The notes: generated by a model not told the origin, from the letters alone. A stretch of DNA of 64,000 bases from Bacillota bacterium (GCA_023419605.1 JAEZXR010000013.1:66524-130523); one strand, 5' to 3'; positions 6,789-15,983 are shown, counted from the stretch's first letter. Program-made: numbers and translations.

Positions 6789-9224
6789 ATGAAATTCGGG
6801 TATTTTGATGATGCAAACAGGGAGTATGTGATTACGACTCCAACCACACCGTATCCTTGGATCAATTACCTGGGAACGGAGAATTTCTTTTCCCTCATAT
6901 CCAATACTTCCGGCGGGTACTGCTTTTACAGGGACGCTCGTCTGAGAAGGTTAACCCGCTACCGGTATAATAATATTCCTGTTGACACGGGTGGAAGGTA
7001 TTTTTATATCTACGACCAGGGAGATTATTGGACACCGGGCTGGAGGCCTGTCAAAAGAGAGCTTTCCTTCTACGAGTGCAGGCACGGGTTGGGGTATACC
7101 TCTATCACCGGGGAAAGAAACGGGATTCAGGTCCAACAGTTGAGCTTTGTTCCGCTGGGGTTTAATGGCGAGATTCATAGTGTGACAGTGAAAAACACAT
7201 CCGATACGGATAAAGCGGTAAAAATGTTTTCCTTTGTTGAGTTCTGCTTGTGGAATGCTTATGATGATATGACGAATTTCCAGCGGAATTTTAGCACCGG
7301 TGAAGTTGAGGTCGAGGATTCGGTCCTGTACCACAAGACCGAATACAGGGAGCGCAGGAATCATTATGCCTTCTATTCGGTAAATACGGAAATCCAGGGC
7401 TTTGACACCGACCGCGAAGCTTTTCTGGGATTATATAACGGGCTGGAGAACCCTCAGACCGTTGCTGCCGGAGAGCCGGGAAATTCTGTAGCCAGCGGCT
7501 GGTCTCCTATCGCTTCTCATTGTATTGCCTGTGATTTGCAGCCGGGGGAAGAGAAAAACTATATCTTCATCCTGGGGTATGTAGAAAATGCAGAAGAAGA
7601 GAAGTGGGAAAGGCCTGGGGTTATCAACAAAACCAAAGCGAAAGCCATGATTCAAAAATTTGAGGAAAAGGAGCAGGTAGAACAGGAATTCCAACGGCTG
7701 AAAGAGTACTGGGCCGGTCTGCTTTCCAAATACACGGTTGAAAGCGGAGATGGAAGGCTCGACCGTATGGTGAATATTTGGAATCCTTATCAATGCATGG
7801 TTACCTTTAACATGTCAAGAAGTGCCTCATACTTTGAATCAGGAATCGGAAGGGGAATGGGCTTCAGGGATTCCAACCAGGATTTGCTGGGTTTTGTTCA
7901 TCAGATTCCGGAAAGAGCCAGAGAGCGCATTCTGGACATTGCCGCAACACAGTTTGAAGATGGAAATGCTTATCATCAGTATCAGCCGCTGACGAAGAAA
8001 GGGAATTTTGATATCGGCGGAGGCTTCAATGACGATCCGTTGTGGTTGATTCTCGGGACTGCCGCCTATATCAAGGAAACAGGGGATTATACCATTCTGG
8101 ATGAGGCGGTGGCCTTTAATTGCGATGAAACGAATAAAGCCTCTCTTTTTGAGCACTTGAAGCGGTCCTTCTATCACGTTATTCATAACCTGGGACCCCA
8201 TGGGCTGCCGTTGATCGGGCGGGCGGACTGGAACGACTGCTTGAACCTGAACTGCTTCTCCAGTACGCCGGACGAATCTTTCCAGACCTACGGAGACCCC
8301 GACGGCAGAGTGGCTGAATCTGTATTTATTGCGGGGATGTTCGTGTTCATCGGGCCGGATTTTGTGGAACTGTGCGAACGCCGGGGGCTGGAGGAAGATG
8401 CCGCAGAGGCCCGGAGACATATCGAACAGATGCGGGAAACTACATTAAAACATGGCTTTGATGGGGAGTGGTTCCTGCGGGCTTACGATGCCCACGGTAA
8501 CAAGGTCGGCAGCAAGGAGTGCAAGGAAGGACAAATTTTCATCGAACCCCAGGGCTTCTGTGTCATGGCAGGAATCGGGGTGGAAGAAGGGCTGGCACAA
8601 AAGGCCCTGGATGCTGTCCAGGAGAGGCTGGATACTCCCTATGGTATCGTACTGCAGAATCCTTCCTACGAAAAATATTACCTGAACCTTGGAGAAATAT
8701 CCTCCTATCCGCCGGGATACAAGGAGAATGCAGGGATATTCTGCCATAACAATCCCTGGATCGCCATTGCCGAAACTGTAATCGGAAGAGGAGACCGGGC
8801 TTTTGAAGTGTATTCCCGGATTGCTCCGGCTTACATCGAGGAGATCAGTGAAATTCACCGGATGGAGCCTTATGTCTACTGCCAGATGATTGCGGGAAAA
8901 GACGCGGTGCGGCAGGGAGAAGGAAAGAATTCCTGGCTGACGGGAACGGCTGCCTGGAATTTTGTGACCATTTCGCAGTGGATTCTGGGAATCAAACCGG
9001 ACTTTGACGGACTTCGGATCGATCCGTGCATCCCTGCCTCTTGGGATGGATATACCATTGAGAGGCAGTACCGGGGTGCGTGGTACCGGGTTGAAGTAAC
9101 AAATCCGAAGCATGTTTGCAAGGGTGTACGGCGTGTTAGCATAGATGGCACCGAAATCAAGGGGAATGTGCTGCCGGTGTTTCAGGATGGCAAGGTTCAT
9201 GAGGTTTGCGTGGAATTGGGATAA
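6789..9224 (+). CDS. Cellobiose phosphorylase (GH94)
   Basis: This 811-residue intracellular enzyme phosphorolyses cellobiose to glucose 1-phosphate and glucose, saving ATP. Its length equals that of well-studied clostridial cellobiose phosphorylases. The N-terminal beta-sandwich starts MKFGYFDDANREYVITTPTT. The (alpha/alpha)6 barrel contains ESGIGRGMGFRDSNQD and the catalytic block GLPLIGRADWNDCLN, where the Asp of DWND is the family's general acid. HRMEPYVYCQMIAG near residue 700 is also typical. An upstream frame exists to 6768, but AGGGAGGT at 6773-6780 fixes the ATG at 6789. No signal peptide. It follows the LacI gene by 154 bases and has its own promoter/operator. Chitobiose or another beta-disaccharide remains possible as substrate, but cellobiose is the better fit. 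Confidence 0.92.
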   Translation: MKFGYFDDANREYVITTPTTPYPWINYLGTENFFSLISNTSGGYCFYRDARLRRLTRYRYNNIPVDTGGRYFYIYDQGDYWTPGWRPVKRELSFYECRHGLGYTSITGERNGIQVQQLSFVPLGFNGEIHSVTVKNTSDTDKAVKMFSFVEFCLWNAYDDMTNFQRNFSTGEVEVEDSVLYHKTEYRERRNHYAFYSVNTEIQGFDTDREAFLGLYNGLENPQTVAAGEPGNSVASGWSPIASHCIACDLQPGEEKNYIFILGYVENAEEEKWERPGVINKTKAKAMIQKFEEKEQVEQEFQRLKEYWAGLLSKYTVESGDGRLDRMVNIWNPYQCMVTFNMSRSASYFESGIGRGMGFRDSNQDLLGFVHQIPERARERILDIAATQFEDGNAYHQYQPLTKKGNFDIGGGFNDDPLWLILGTAAYIKETGDYTILDEAVAFNCDETNKASLFEHLKRSFYHVIHNLGPHGLPLIGRADWNDCLNLNCFSSTPDESFQTYGDPDGRVAESVFIAGMFVFIGPDFVELCERRGLEEDAAEARRHIEQMRETTLKHGFDGEWFLRAYDAHGNKVGSKECKEGQIFIEPQGFCVMAGIGVEEGLAQKALDAVQERLDTPYGIVLQNPSYEKYYLNLGEISSYPPGYKENAGIFCHNNPWIAIAETVIGRGDRAFEVYSRIAPAYIEEISEIHRMEPYVYCQMIAGKDAVRQGEGKNSWLTGTAAWNFVTISQWILGIKPDFDGLRIDPCIPASWDGYTIERQYRGAWYRVEVTNPKHVCKGVRRVSIDGTEIKGNVLPVFQDGKVHEVCVELG

Positions 9225-9233
9225 GCAAGGTGA

Positions 9234-9268
9234 GGGGCATGGCAGGGTAAACCTGCCATGTCCCTTTT
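9234..9268 (+). terminator. Intrinsic terminator after cellobiose phosphorylase
   Basis: GGGGCATGGCAGG pairs with CCTGCCATGTCCC around a TAAA-type loop, followed by TTTT. Confidence 0.8.
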
Positions 9269-9312
9269 GATGGCAGCTATTTACAGCGGAAGAAATAAGT
9301 AGAGAAATAGTA

Positions 9313-9340
9313 TTGACTCTGTAGGATAATTCGGTATAAT
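9313..9340 (+). promoter_or_regulatory. Sigma-A-type promoter
   Basis: TTGACT (9313-9318) and TATAAT (9335-9340) are separated by 16 bases and lie 160 bases upstream of the radical SAM gene. A further weak hairpin lies in the leader. Confidence 0.65.
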
Positions 9341-9499
9341 AATTTTAACACCAAGTAAATCGATACGGATGATAAGAAAACGATGCTGAAAATTACGGTT
9401 TTTGGCTGTTTTTATTTGCCGGACACTTTGAGTTACAGCAGGGCTGGATGACAGTTTGTTCAGCCATCCTTGTACGGGAGCAATGGGAGGATTAAAACA

Positions 9500-10102
9500 G
9501 TGACCATCACCTATGAAATCGGAAATAATCTGTATATTAACATAACAAACCGGTGCTCCAACGCATGCAATTTTTGCGTCAGGGAGCTGGAGGGTGCCTT
9601 CGAAGACGCTTTATGGCTTGTGAAGGAACCCACTGCGGAAGAAATTGTGCAGGACATCTTTCGAAGAGATATGGATCAATATGAGGAATTGGTATTCTGC
9701 GGCTATGGAGAGCCCCTGGAGAGAGTTGACAGGGTGGTTGAAGTATGCGAGGCAGTGAAGAAGAAAAGCAATATACCCATACGAATTAACACCAACGGCC
9801 TTGCCAATAAAATTCACAATACGGATGTTACGCCGCGATTCAAATCCCTGGTTGACAGTATATCCATAAGCCTGAATGCAAAAAATGCGGAGGAATATGA
9901 TGCCCTTTGCCATAGTGTGTTCGGAAAAGATGCTTTTCCCGCTGTTCTGGATTTTGCTCAAAAATGTAAGGACTATGTCGGGAAGGTGCAGTTTACTGTT
10001 TTGGACTTCCTTCCAGCGGCGGATATTGAGGTCTGTAGAAAGATTGCCTGTGACCTGGGAGTGGAATTTAAAGTAAGGAAATATGTGAACTTCAATGCGT
10101 AA
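9500..10102 (+). CDS. TatD-associated radical SAM protein
   Basis: This 200-residue radical SAM protein has CSNACNFC (CxxxCxxC, residues 20-27) for the 4Fe-4S cluster, then VFCGYGEPLER (the GGE-like SAM-binding motif, as GYGEP) and INTNGLANK. The opening GNNLYINITNRCSNACNFC fits the family usually found fused to or beside TatD nucleases. No TatD gene is visible here, so the protein is alone. A frame extends to 9470, but GGGAGG at 9485-9490 supports a GTG start at 9500. There is no C-terminal extra cluster domain. Its substrate is unknown. Confidence 0.8.
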   Translation: MTITYEIGNNLYINITNRCSNACNFCVRELEGAFEDALWLVKEPTAEEIVQDIFRRDMDQYEELVFCGYGEPLERVDRVVEVCEAVKKKSNIPIRINTNGLANKIHNTDVTPRFKSLVDSISISLNAKNAEEYDALCHSVFGKDAFPAVLDFAQKCKDYVGKVQFTVLDFLPAADIEVCRKIACDLGVEFKVRKYVNFNA

Positions 10103-10290
10103 TTTGGCTTCTGTTCGGTGGTCTGCGCCGGAAAATTTCAACAGCAACGGAAAGCAGCCTGGCAGGGAAATGTCTCTAGAGTGCATCATCAGGCACTTTC
10201 CTTAGAGGTATTCCTTACGGGTCAGGAGAAATTTTCCTACGCAGGTCACTCTCACAGCCAAATTACGAGTTGAAGATGTAAAATAAAAGC

Positions 10291-10319
10291 TTGACAAATA
10301 ATTGGAACAATTTTATACT
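10291..10319 (+). promoter_or_regulatory. Promoter of the riboflavin operon
   Basis: Consensus TTGACA (10291-10296), 17-base spacer, TATACT (10314-10319), ending 21 bases before the FMN aptamer. Confidence 0.85.
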
Positions 10320-10340
10320 GAAAATAATTAAATAGTGTTG

Positions 10341-10450
10341 CATCTTCAGGGCAGGGTGAAATTCCCTACCGGTGGTAAAGCCCACGAGCCATTTATGGTA
10401 TGATTCGGTGAAACTCCGAAGCCGACAGTAGAGTCTGGATGAAAGAAGAT
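10341..10450 (+). promoter_or_regulatory. FMN riboswitch (RFN element)
   Basis: Aptamer helix P1 is ATCTTC / GAAGAT (10342-10347 with 10445-10450). Inside are the invariant blocks CAGGGCAGGGTGAAATTCCC, ACCGGTGGTAAAGCCCACGAG and GAAACTCCGAAGCCGACAGT. FMN binding should favour termination ahead of ribD, giving end-product control of riboflavin synthesis. Confidence 0.97.
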
Positions 10451-10456
10451 CAGGAT

Positions 10457-10488
10457 AAAAGTATAGTAGAACCTTTATACTTTTATTT
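10457..10488 (+). terminator. Riboswitch expression-platform terminator
   Basis: AAAAGTATA pairs with TATACTTTT and is followed by ATTTGTT, starting six bases after the FMN aptamer. It is the first of three hairpins before ribD. Confidence 0.75.
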
Positions 10489-10501
10489 GTTGAAGCAAAA
10501 G

Positions 10502-10538
10502 AGCTCTGAGATATGAATTATATTTCAGAGCTTTATTT
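10502..10538 (+). terminator. Second hairpin in ribD leader
   Basis: AGCTCTGA pairs with TCAGAGCT around a 15-base AT-rich loop and is followed by TTATTTATT. It may be a second terminator of the riboswitch platform or part of a transcript end. Confidence 0.55.
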
Positions 10539-10646
10539 ATTAGGTGCAGCGGAAAACCGTTTCCATGTAAAGTCCGTAACTATGGAACCCAGGCAGGGTA
10601 TAGAAGAGGATGAAGAAATCGGATGTACGCTGCTCCCTCTTAGAAG

Positions 10647-10684
10647 AAAAAAGCCCTGAGTTGCATATGCTCAGGGTTTTTTCC
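10647..10684 (+). terminator. Third, strongest hairpin in ribD leader
   Basis: AAAAAAGCCCTGAG pairs with CTCAGGGTTTTTT over TTGCATATG-type loop sequence. It is a textbook intrinsic terminator, only about 45 bases before the ribD ribosome site. No protein gene lies between the aptamer and it, so it most likely takes part in FMN-controlled termination. Confidence 0.7.
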
Positions 10685-10743
10685 AATTTATGGGGAATGT
10701 GCTTTTGAAAAATCCGATTATTCTTGTAAGAAGGGGTGTGTTT

Positions 10744-11838
10744 ATGGATGAAACCTACATGAGGCGGGCATTGGAACTCGCGGAAAAAGGAGTGGGAAGG
10801 GTGAATCCCAATCCTGTAGTGGGAGCGGTTATCGTGAAAAACGGCAAAATCATTGGGGAAGGCTATCATCAGTTTTATGGAGGACCTCATGCAGAAATCA
10901 ATGCTTTTCACAATGCTGTTGAGGAGGTACGGGGCAGTACCCTGTATGTAACCCTGGAACCCTGCTGTCATTTTGGAAAAACGCCGCCCTGTGTCGATGA
11001 AATCATACGGAGGGGAATAAAGCGGGTTGTGATTGGGGTTCCAGATCCGAATCCGCTGGTGGCAGGGCAGGGTGTAAAGCGGCTGCAAGAACATGGAATA
11101 GAAACAAATACGGGGGTATTGGAAGAGGAATGCTGGAAAACCAACGAAATATTCATGCGCTATGTCGTAACAAAGAAACCCTTCGTGATTATGAAAGCCG
11201 CTATGACCCTGGACGGTAAAATTGCCTCTCCTACCGGTAATTCCAAATGGATCACCGGAGAGGAAGCAAGAGAAGAGGTTCATAAACTGAGAAACAGGGT
11301 TTCAGCCATTATGACAGGTATCGGAACCGTGCTGGCCGATGACCCGGAGCTGACCTGCAGGATGGAGGGAGGGCGGAATCCGAAAAGAATTGTTGTAGAC
11401 AGCTCGCTGCGAATTCCTCTGGAGGCTGCGGTGCTTAAGAACGGTGATGAAACTCCTGTCTATATTGCCACGACGAAGAAAGCAGATAGGGGGAAGATAA
11501 AAGCTTTGGAAGCAAGAGGCGTTGACGTTCTGGTTTTACCGGAATTGAACGGGCGGGTGGATTTGAAGGCACTCCTGATAAAACTGGGTGAAGTAAACAT
11601 TGATAGCATTCTGTTGGAGGGGGGCGCTGCTTTGAATTATTCCGCCATGGAACAGGCCATTGTAGATAAGGTCCAATTTTATGTTGCTCCCAAAATCATT
11701 GGAGGAGCGCTTGCGAAAACACCTGTAGGGGGGGCTGGCATACCGTTGGTACAAGATGCTTTTGCTATTGAAAAAATGACGGTACGTACTGTGGGGAAGG
11801 ATGTTTTACTGGAGGGTTATGTAGGAAGGAGGGAATGA
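10744..11838 (+). CDS. ribD: Bifunctional diaminohydroxyphosphoribosylaminopyrimidine deaminase / reductase
   Basis: This 364-residue enzyme performs the second and third steps of riboflavin synthesis from GTP. The N-terminal deaminase domain (about 1-145) has the zinc site GPHAEINAF (HAE) and LEPCCHFGKTPPC (PCxxxxxxPPC). The C-terminal NADPH-dependent reductase (about 146-364) shows KAAMTLDGKIAS, SKWITGEEAR and LLEGGAALN. AAGAAGGGG at 10729-10737 supports the ATG at 10744 rather than the longer frame from 10690. It is the first gene of the rib operon, controlled by the FMN riboswitch about 300 bases upstream, and ends 7 bases before ribE. Confidence 0.97.
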   Translation: MDETYMRRALELAEKGVGRVNPNPVVGAVIVKNGKIIGEGYHQFYGGPHAEINAFHNAVEEVRGSTLYVTLEPCCHFGKTPPCVDEIIRRGIKRVVIGVPDPNPLVAGQGVKRLQEHGIETNTGVLEEECWKTNEIFMRYVVTKKPFVIMKAAMTLDGKIASPTGNSKWITGEEAREEVHKLRNRVSAIMTGIGTVLADDPELTCRMEGGRNPKRIVVDSSLRIPLEAAVLKNGDETPVYIATTKKADRGKIKALEARGVDVLVLPELNGRVDLKALLIKLGEVNIDSILLEGGAALNYSAMEQAIVDKVQFYVAPKIIGGALAKTPVGGAGIPLVQDAFAIEKMTVRTVGKDVLLEGYVGRRE

Positions 11839-11845
11839 GAAAGCA

Positions 11846-12502
11846 GTGTTCACGGGAATTATTGAAGAAATAGGAACCATCGCTTCGGTTCAAAAGGGTG
11901 AAAAATCATCCAGGATAACCGTCAAAGCAAAGAAGGTTTTGCAGCAAGTCGCTTTGGGTGACAGCATCAGTACCAATGGTGTCTGCCTTACGGTATCAAA
12001 AATATCATCACAGGGCTTTGAGGCGGATGTTATGGCAGAGACCCTCAGAAGAAGCAATCTGGGGAGCATGGCTGTCGGCGACAAAGTGAACCTTGAGCGG
12101 GCTTTACGGTATGAGGGGCGGTTTGGCGGCCATATTGTCACAGGCCATATTGACGGTACGGGAAAAATTACTGCACTCCGTCGAGAGGACAATGCAGTAT
12201 GGGTTACGGTATCTACTGCGGAAGATATTTTAAAATACATTGTTGCGAAAGGCTCTATTGCTATCGACGGTATAAGTCTTACGGCAGCGTATGTGGATGA
12301 TGCTGTTTTTAAAGTGTCCGTCATTCCCCATACCGGACAGGAAACAACACTGCTGGGCAAAGCGGCGGGAGATGTAGTGAATCTTGAGTGCGACGTTATT
12401 GGGAAGTATGTGGAGAAGCTGCTGCGGTATGCTGCACCGAAGGAAGAAAAACAACACAAAACGATGGATTGGGACTTTTTAAAGAATAATGGCTATTTAT
12501 AG
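11846..12502 (+). CDS. ribE: Riboflavin synthase alpha subunit
   Basis: This 218-residue enzyme dismutates two 6,7-dimethyl-8-ribityllumazine molecules to riboflavin. Two tandem lumazine-binding barrels are visible: MFTGIIEEIG...ISTNGVCLTV (residues 1-95) and FGGHIVTGHIDGTGKI...SIAIDGISLT (96-195). The GTG start at 11846 follows AAGGAGGG of the ribD tail at 11825-11832. The C-terminal tail (about 195-218, KEEKQHKTMDWDFLKNNGYL) goes beyond the core fold and is seen in other clostridial forms. Some authors call this gene ribC. Confidence 0.96.
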   Translation: MFTGIIEEIGTIASVQKGEKSSRITVKAKKVLQQVALGDSISTNGVCLTVSKISSQGFEADVMAETLRRSNLGSMAVGDKVNLERALRYEGRFGGHIVTGHIDGTGKITALRREDNAVWVTVSTAEDILKYIVAKGSIAIDGISLTAAYVDDAVFKVSVIPHTGQETTLLGKAAGDVVNLECDVIGKYVEKLLRYAAPKEEKQHKTMDWDFLKNNGYL

Positions 12503-12513
12503 GAGGTTGAAAG

Positions 12514-13713
12514 ATGTTTACATTTAATACCATTGAAGAGGCCATAGAAGATATTAAGGCCGGAAAAATGATTATTGTTGTGGATGACCCGGACAGAGAG
12601 AATGAGGGAGACCTGCTGATGGCCGCGGAAAAAGTGACTGCGGAGGCTGTAAATTTTATGGCAAGGTACGGGAGAGGACTTATTTGTATGCCAATGGAGG
12701 AGAAGCGGCTTTCGGACCTTGGAATCCATCCTATGGTCCAAAGAAATACGGATTGCCACGGGACTGCTTTTACCGTATCCGTCGATGCAGTTGAGACCAC
12801 CACGGGAATCTCTGCCTATGAAAGGGCTCTGACCATACAAAAAGCCTTGGACCCGGAGGCGGCTGAAAATGATTTCAGAAGGCCCGGGCATATTTTCCCG
12901 CTGATGGCTAAAAAGGGAGGTGTACTAAAAAGAGCAGGCCACACGGAAGCCGCGGTGGATTTGGCAGCCCTGGCAGGCTTGAAGCCCACAGGTGTTATTT
13001 GTGAGATCATGAAGGATGACGGGACCATGGCACGAACACCGGACCTCATGGAATTTGCCGAAACCCATAATTTAAAAATCATAACCATAGCGGATCTTAT
13101 CGCTTATCGGAATCGTAGGGACAAACTGGTGGAACGAGTGGTAGAAACTCAAATGCCAACGAAATATGGTGAATTTAAAATCTATGGTTATATAAACAAA
13201 CTGAATGGAGAGCACCATGTAGCCTTGGTAAAGGGAGATGTGGGCGGCGAGGAACCGGTGCTGGCAAGAATCCATTCGGAATGCCTTACGGGAGATGCTC
13301 TGGGTTCAAAACGATGCGACTGTGGGGAACAATACGAGGCAGCCATGAAGAAAATCGGAGAAGGAGGAAGAGGAATCCTGGTTTATATGCGGCAGGAGGG
13401 CCGGGGGATCGGTTTGATCAATAAGCTTAAAGCCTATGCGCTCCAGGATGAAGGCCTGGATACGGTAGAAGCAAATGTAAAACTCGGATTTCCGGCTGAC
13501 ATGAGGGATTACGGAATCGGAGCACAGATTCTTGCGGATTTGGGTGTGAAAAGGTTGAATCTTATGACCAATAACCCGAGGAAGATATCGGGGCTTTCCG
13601 GCTATGGCATAGAAATTATAAACCGGGTGCCCATCCAGATGGACCCTAACGCCAATAATGAATTTTATCTTAAAACCAAAAAAGAAAAGCTGGATCATAT
13701 GTTAAATAATTAG
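12514..13713 (+). CDS. ribBA: Bifunctional DHBP synthase / GTP cyclohydrolase II
   Basis: The 399-residue fusion makes both branch precursors of riboflavin. The N-terminal half (about 1-200) is 3,4-dihydroxy-2-butanone 4-phosphate synthase with DDPDRENEGDL, RRPGHIFPL and GHTEAAVDLA. The C-terminal half (about 205-399) is GTP cyclohydrolase II with zinc ligands in SECLTGDALGSKRCDCGEQ and RQEGRGIGL. Both catalytic sets look intact. Ribosome site AGGAGG at 12500-12505; it follows ribE by 11 bases and precedes ribH by 18. Confidence 0.97.
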   Translation: MFTFNTIEEAIEDIKAGKMIIVVDDPDRENEGDLLMAAEKVTAEAVNFMARYGRGLICMPMEEKRLSDLGIHPMVQRNTDCHGTAFTVSVDAVETTTGISAYERALTIQKALDPEAAENDFRRPGHIFPLMAKKGGVLKRAGHTEAAVDLAALAGLKPTGVICEIMKDDGTMARTPDLMEFAETHNLKIITIADLIAYRNRRDKLVERVVETQMPTKYGEFKIYGYINKLNGEHHVALVKGDVGGEEPVLARIHSECLTGDALGSKRCDCGEQYEAAMKKIGEGGRGILVYMRQEGRGIGLINKLKAYALQDEGLDTVEANVKLGFPADMRDYGIGAQILADLGVKRLNLMTNNPRKISGLSGYGIEIINRVPIQMDPNANNEFYLKTKKEKLDHMLNN

Positions 13714-13731
13714 TTATAAGGAGGAAGTACA

Positions 13732-14196
13732 ATGGTGGTTTTTGAAGGGAAATTAGTAGCAGAAGGTTTGAAAGTAGGAATCGTCGTAGGAAGGTTTAAT
13801 GAATTTATCGGCTCAAAATTGCTGGGAGGAGCTTTGGATGGGCTAAAGAGACACGGTGTGGAAGAAAACGATATAGAAGTTGTCTGGGTTCCGGGTGCAT
13901 TTGAAATTCCCCTGGCGGCAAAGAAAATGGCGAAAAGTGAAAAATACGATGCCGTTATTTGCCTCGGAGCCGTCATAAGAGGCTCAACACCGCACTTTGA
14001 CTATGTCTGTGCCGAGGTGTCCAAAGGGATTGCCCAGGTTTCGCTAAGTACGGAGAAACCGGTCATATTCGGTGTATTGACAACGGATAGCATCGAGCAG
14101 GCGATAGAAAGAGCAGGAACAAAATCGGGAAATAAGGGCTATGATGCCGCAGTTACTGCCATTGAAATGGCCAATTTATTAAGGAATATCGGCTAA
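13732..14196 (+). CDS. ribH: 6,7-dimethyl-8-ribityllumazine synthase
   Basis: This 154-residue lumazine synthase is the last gene of the rib operon. It shows the substrate-binding pattern GRFNEFI, the VPGAFEIPLAAKKMA loop, CLGAVIRGSTPHFDYVC (with the catalytic His) and FGVLTTDSIEQAIERAG, all family-typical. The protein usually forms a 60-subunit shell or pentamers around riboflavin synthase. Ribosome site AAGGAGG at 13717-13723. Confidence 0.97.
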   Translation: MVVFEGKLVAEGLKVGIVVGRFNEFIGSKLLGGALDGLKRHGVEENDIEVVWVPGAFEIPLAAKKMAKSEKYDAVICLGAVIRGSTPHFDYVCAEVSKGIAQVSLSTEKPVIFGVLTTDSIEQAIERAGTKSGNKGYDAAVTAIEMANLLRNIG

Positions 14197-14212
14197 GGGA
14201 GGAATTTCACCT

Positions 14213-14250
14213 GTAAATAGCAGAGCAGTGATCACTGCTCTGCTATTTAC
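14213..14250. terminator. 38-base perfect palindrome shared by convergent genes
   Basis: GTAAATAGCAGAGCAGTGA followed by its exact complement. It ends the rib operon, and the minus-strand radical SAM gene's TAA (14247-14249) lies inside its right arm. Confidence 0.85.
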
Positions 14251-15320
14251 GGGAGGAAGCTTTCCACTATATTCCGCTTTTCCCAGAGAGCGCAGCCACC
14301 CTGGCCTTCGACAAGCAGATCATGATTTTCGCGGATTTTCCGGAGGAAGTCGGATTGCAGGGCTCCCTTTAAAGATTTGTCCTTGATATTCGAGTCGGAA
14401 AAAGGAGCGAAGGGACAGGGTTCTACATTTCCCTCGGGACTCACATGAATAAATCCCCGGCCGGAGGCAAGGCAGCCGCCAAAGCGTTTTTCATCTCCGG
14501 GAAAGGCGATAAATAACCCGGAGAGATTTTCTCTGAAATCCGTCAGCTTTTGTGACAGCCCTTCTCTCTGTTCCTCCGTAATGACCCAGGTGTCCGTTTC
14601 TTCCTTTACAGGTACATATTCTACAAAAAAGAATAGCTTGCAGCCTTCTGCAATGAGCTCCCTTATAAAGCTTTCATCCGTTACGGTATCAAAATTTTCA
14701 CGAGTCACAGTGATGGAGGTGCCATAAAAGATATTGTTATCCTTTAGCTGCCGGAAGATTCCCTTATTGTGCTGATGTACTCCATCCCCTCTGCGCGTAT
14801 CGGTATCTTCTTCATTTCCTTCGATGCTTATGACAGGAATCAGATTTTTAATACCCTTTAACGCGGTAATGACAGTATCATTTAAAAGCAGCCCGTTGGT
14901 AAAAGTAGGAAATATGACATCCCGGTTTTCGCGGGCAATCGCCATAATATCATTTTTACGCACCAGAGGTTCCCCACCGGCCAGAAGTATAATGGAAATA
15001 CCCAGGTCTTTTGCTTCCTGCACCATGCTTTTCATTCTCGATACGTCCAGCTCGGAATCCTGTCTTCGATACTGCGCTTGCGCATAACATCCCTTGCATC
15101 GCAAGTTGCACCGGTGGGTAATGCTGGCAATCATGAAAGCCGGGACATGGAAGCCGTCCTCTTCATTTTTTAACCGTATTGTGGCAGCTTTTTTCTGTGA
15201 TACAATGGTATTCTTTATAAAGAGTGCCATGGACGGATTCTTCAGGCTGATACGAAGAGAGTCCTTCAAAAGCTGGCTGATGGATTTGTTCATTATAGCA
15301 GTAAAATCATTTTCTTTCAT
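14247..15320 (-). CDS. Radical SAM protein with C-terminal SPASM-like region
   Basis: This 357-residue protein has ASITHRCNLRCKGCYAQ (CxxxCxxC, about residues 72-79) and LLAGGEPLVRKNDI (GGEP SAM motif). The C-terminal part has a Cys-containing block, FGGCLASGRGFIHVSPEGNV followed by EPCPFAPF, and a final GCALWEKRN, which suggests a partial SPASM/twitch-type extra cluster. Such proteins often modify peptides or act as AdoMet-dependent maturases; no precursor peptide is evident nearby, so no substrate is offered. The ATG has a weak AAGG-type site (GTAAGG). The first 65 residues are helical, lacking a recognised domain. Convergent with the rib operon. Confidence 0.85.
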   Translation of the reverse strand: MKENDFTAIMNKSISQLLKDSLRISLKNPSMALFIKNTIVSQKKAATIRLKNEEDGFHVPAFMIASITHRCNLRCKGCYAQAQYRRQDSELDVSRMKSMVQEAKDLGISIILLAGGEPLVRKNDIMAIARENRDVIFPTFTNGLLLNDTVITALKGIKNLIPVISIEGNEEDTDTRRGDGVHQHNKGIFRQLKDNNIFYGTSITVTRENFDTVTDESFIRELIAEGCKLFFFVEYVPVKEETDTWVITEEQREGLSQKLTDFRENLSGLFIAFPGDEKRFGGCLASGRGFIHVSPEGNVEPCPFAPFSDSNIKDKSLKGALQSDFLRKIRENHDLLVEGQGGCALWEKRNIVESFLP

Positions 15321-15603
15321 CCTTACGATTCCTTTCGCTTTCCAAAACTTAAATTGCTATGACTATGTTATACCCTGTGATTTGTATAAAACACATCCTA
15401 TTTATATTTTTTTAGCAGTTAACTATTATACGTAGTAAATCAAAAAAGTTCTACTAGTAAGAGTAATTTATTATGTTTTTTACCATATATATACAAAGAT
15501 GATGGCGTAAGGAGGATGAACTGTATCGCTTATAAGTAGGCTCAGGGATAATAAAGTCAAAAAAGGAGAGTTCTCTCTCTCCCCTTTGACTAGCTGCCTT
15601 ATG

Positions 15604-15879
15604 CTAAATTTCGTTATAAGTAGCCCGGAATTCATTGGGTGTATACCCATACTTGGCTTTAAATTGTTTGATGAAATAAGCCGGACCGTTATAACCCACT
15701 TTATACCCGATTTCCTGAATGGTAAAATTCTTATCTGCCAGTAACGCTTTCGCCTTTTCAAGCCGAAAACCGGTAATATAGGAAGTAAAGTTTTCGCCCG
15801 TTTTATCCTTTAAGTAGGATCGGCCTTTGCAGCTCATAATTTTGTAGGGGGGAAAGTTCGGAAGCGAAGCGCGGAGCAT
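15604..15879 (-). pseudogene. Truncated AraC-type regulator, C-terminal HTH only
   Basis: The translated minus strand from about 15820 to 15604 reads as the second half of an AraC/XylS DNA-binding domain: SYLKDKTGENFTSYITGFRL, EKAKALLADKNFTIQEIGYK, then VGYNGPAYFIKQFKAKYGYT and PNEFR. The first HTH and any sensor domain are absent. The 20 or so residues before it (PPYKIMSCKG) do not look like the family. No good ribosome site precedes it. I take it as a decayed remnant of a response-regulator or AraC gene, though the frame is still open. Translation of an isolated fragment is unlikely but not excluded. Confidence 0.7.
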
Positions 15880-15983
15880 AGACCACTATACGATTTATTT
15901 TACCGATTTTACAAATTTTAATCGTACAATTACATTAAAAAAGGTATAATGTAAGTACGGAATAAATATTGAAGGCAGATATG

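Noticed and set aside
8445..9200. 251-codon minus-strand frame
   Set aside because: Antisense to cellobiose phosphorylase; no family and no ribosome site.
15480..15761. Second minus-strand frame in the AraC remnant
   Set aside because: Out of frame with the recognisable HTH coding; low complexity and no start site.
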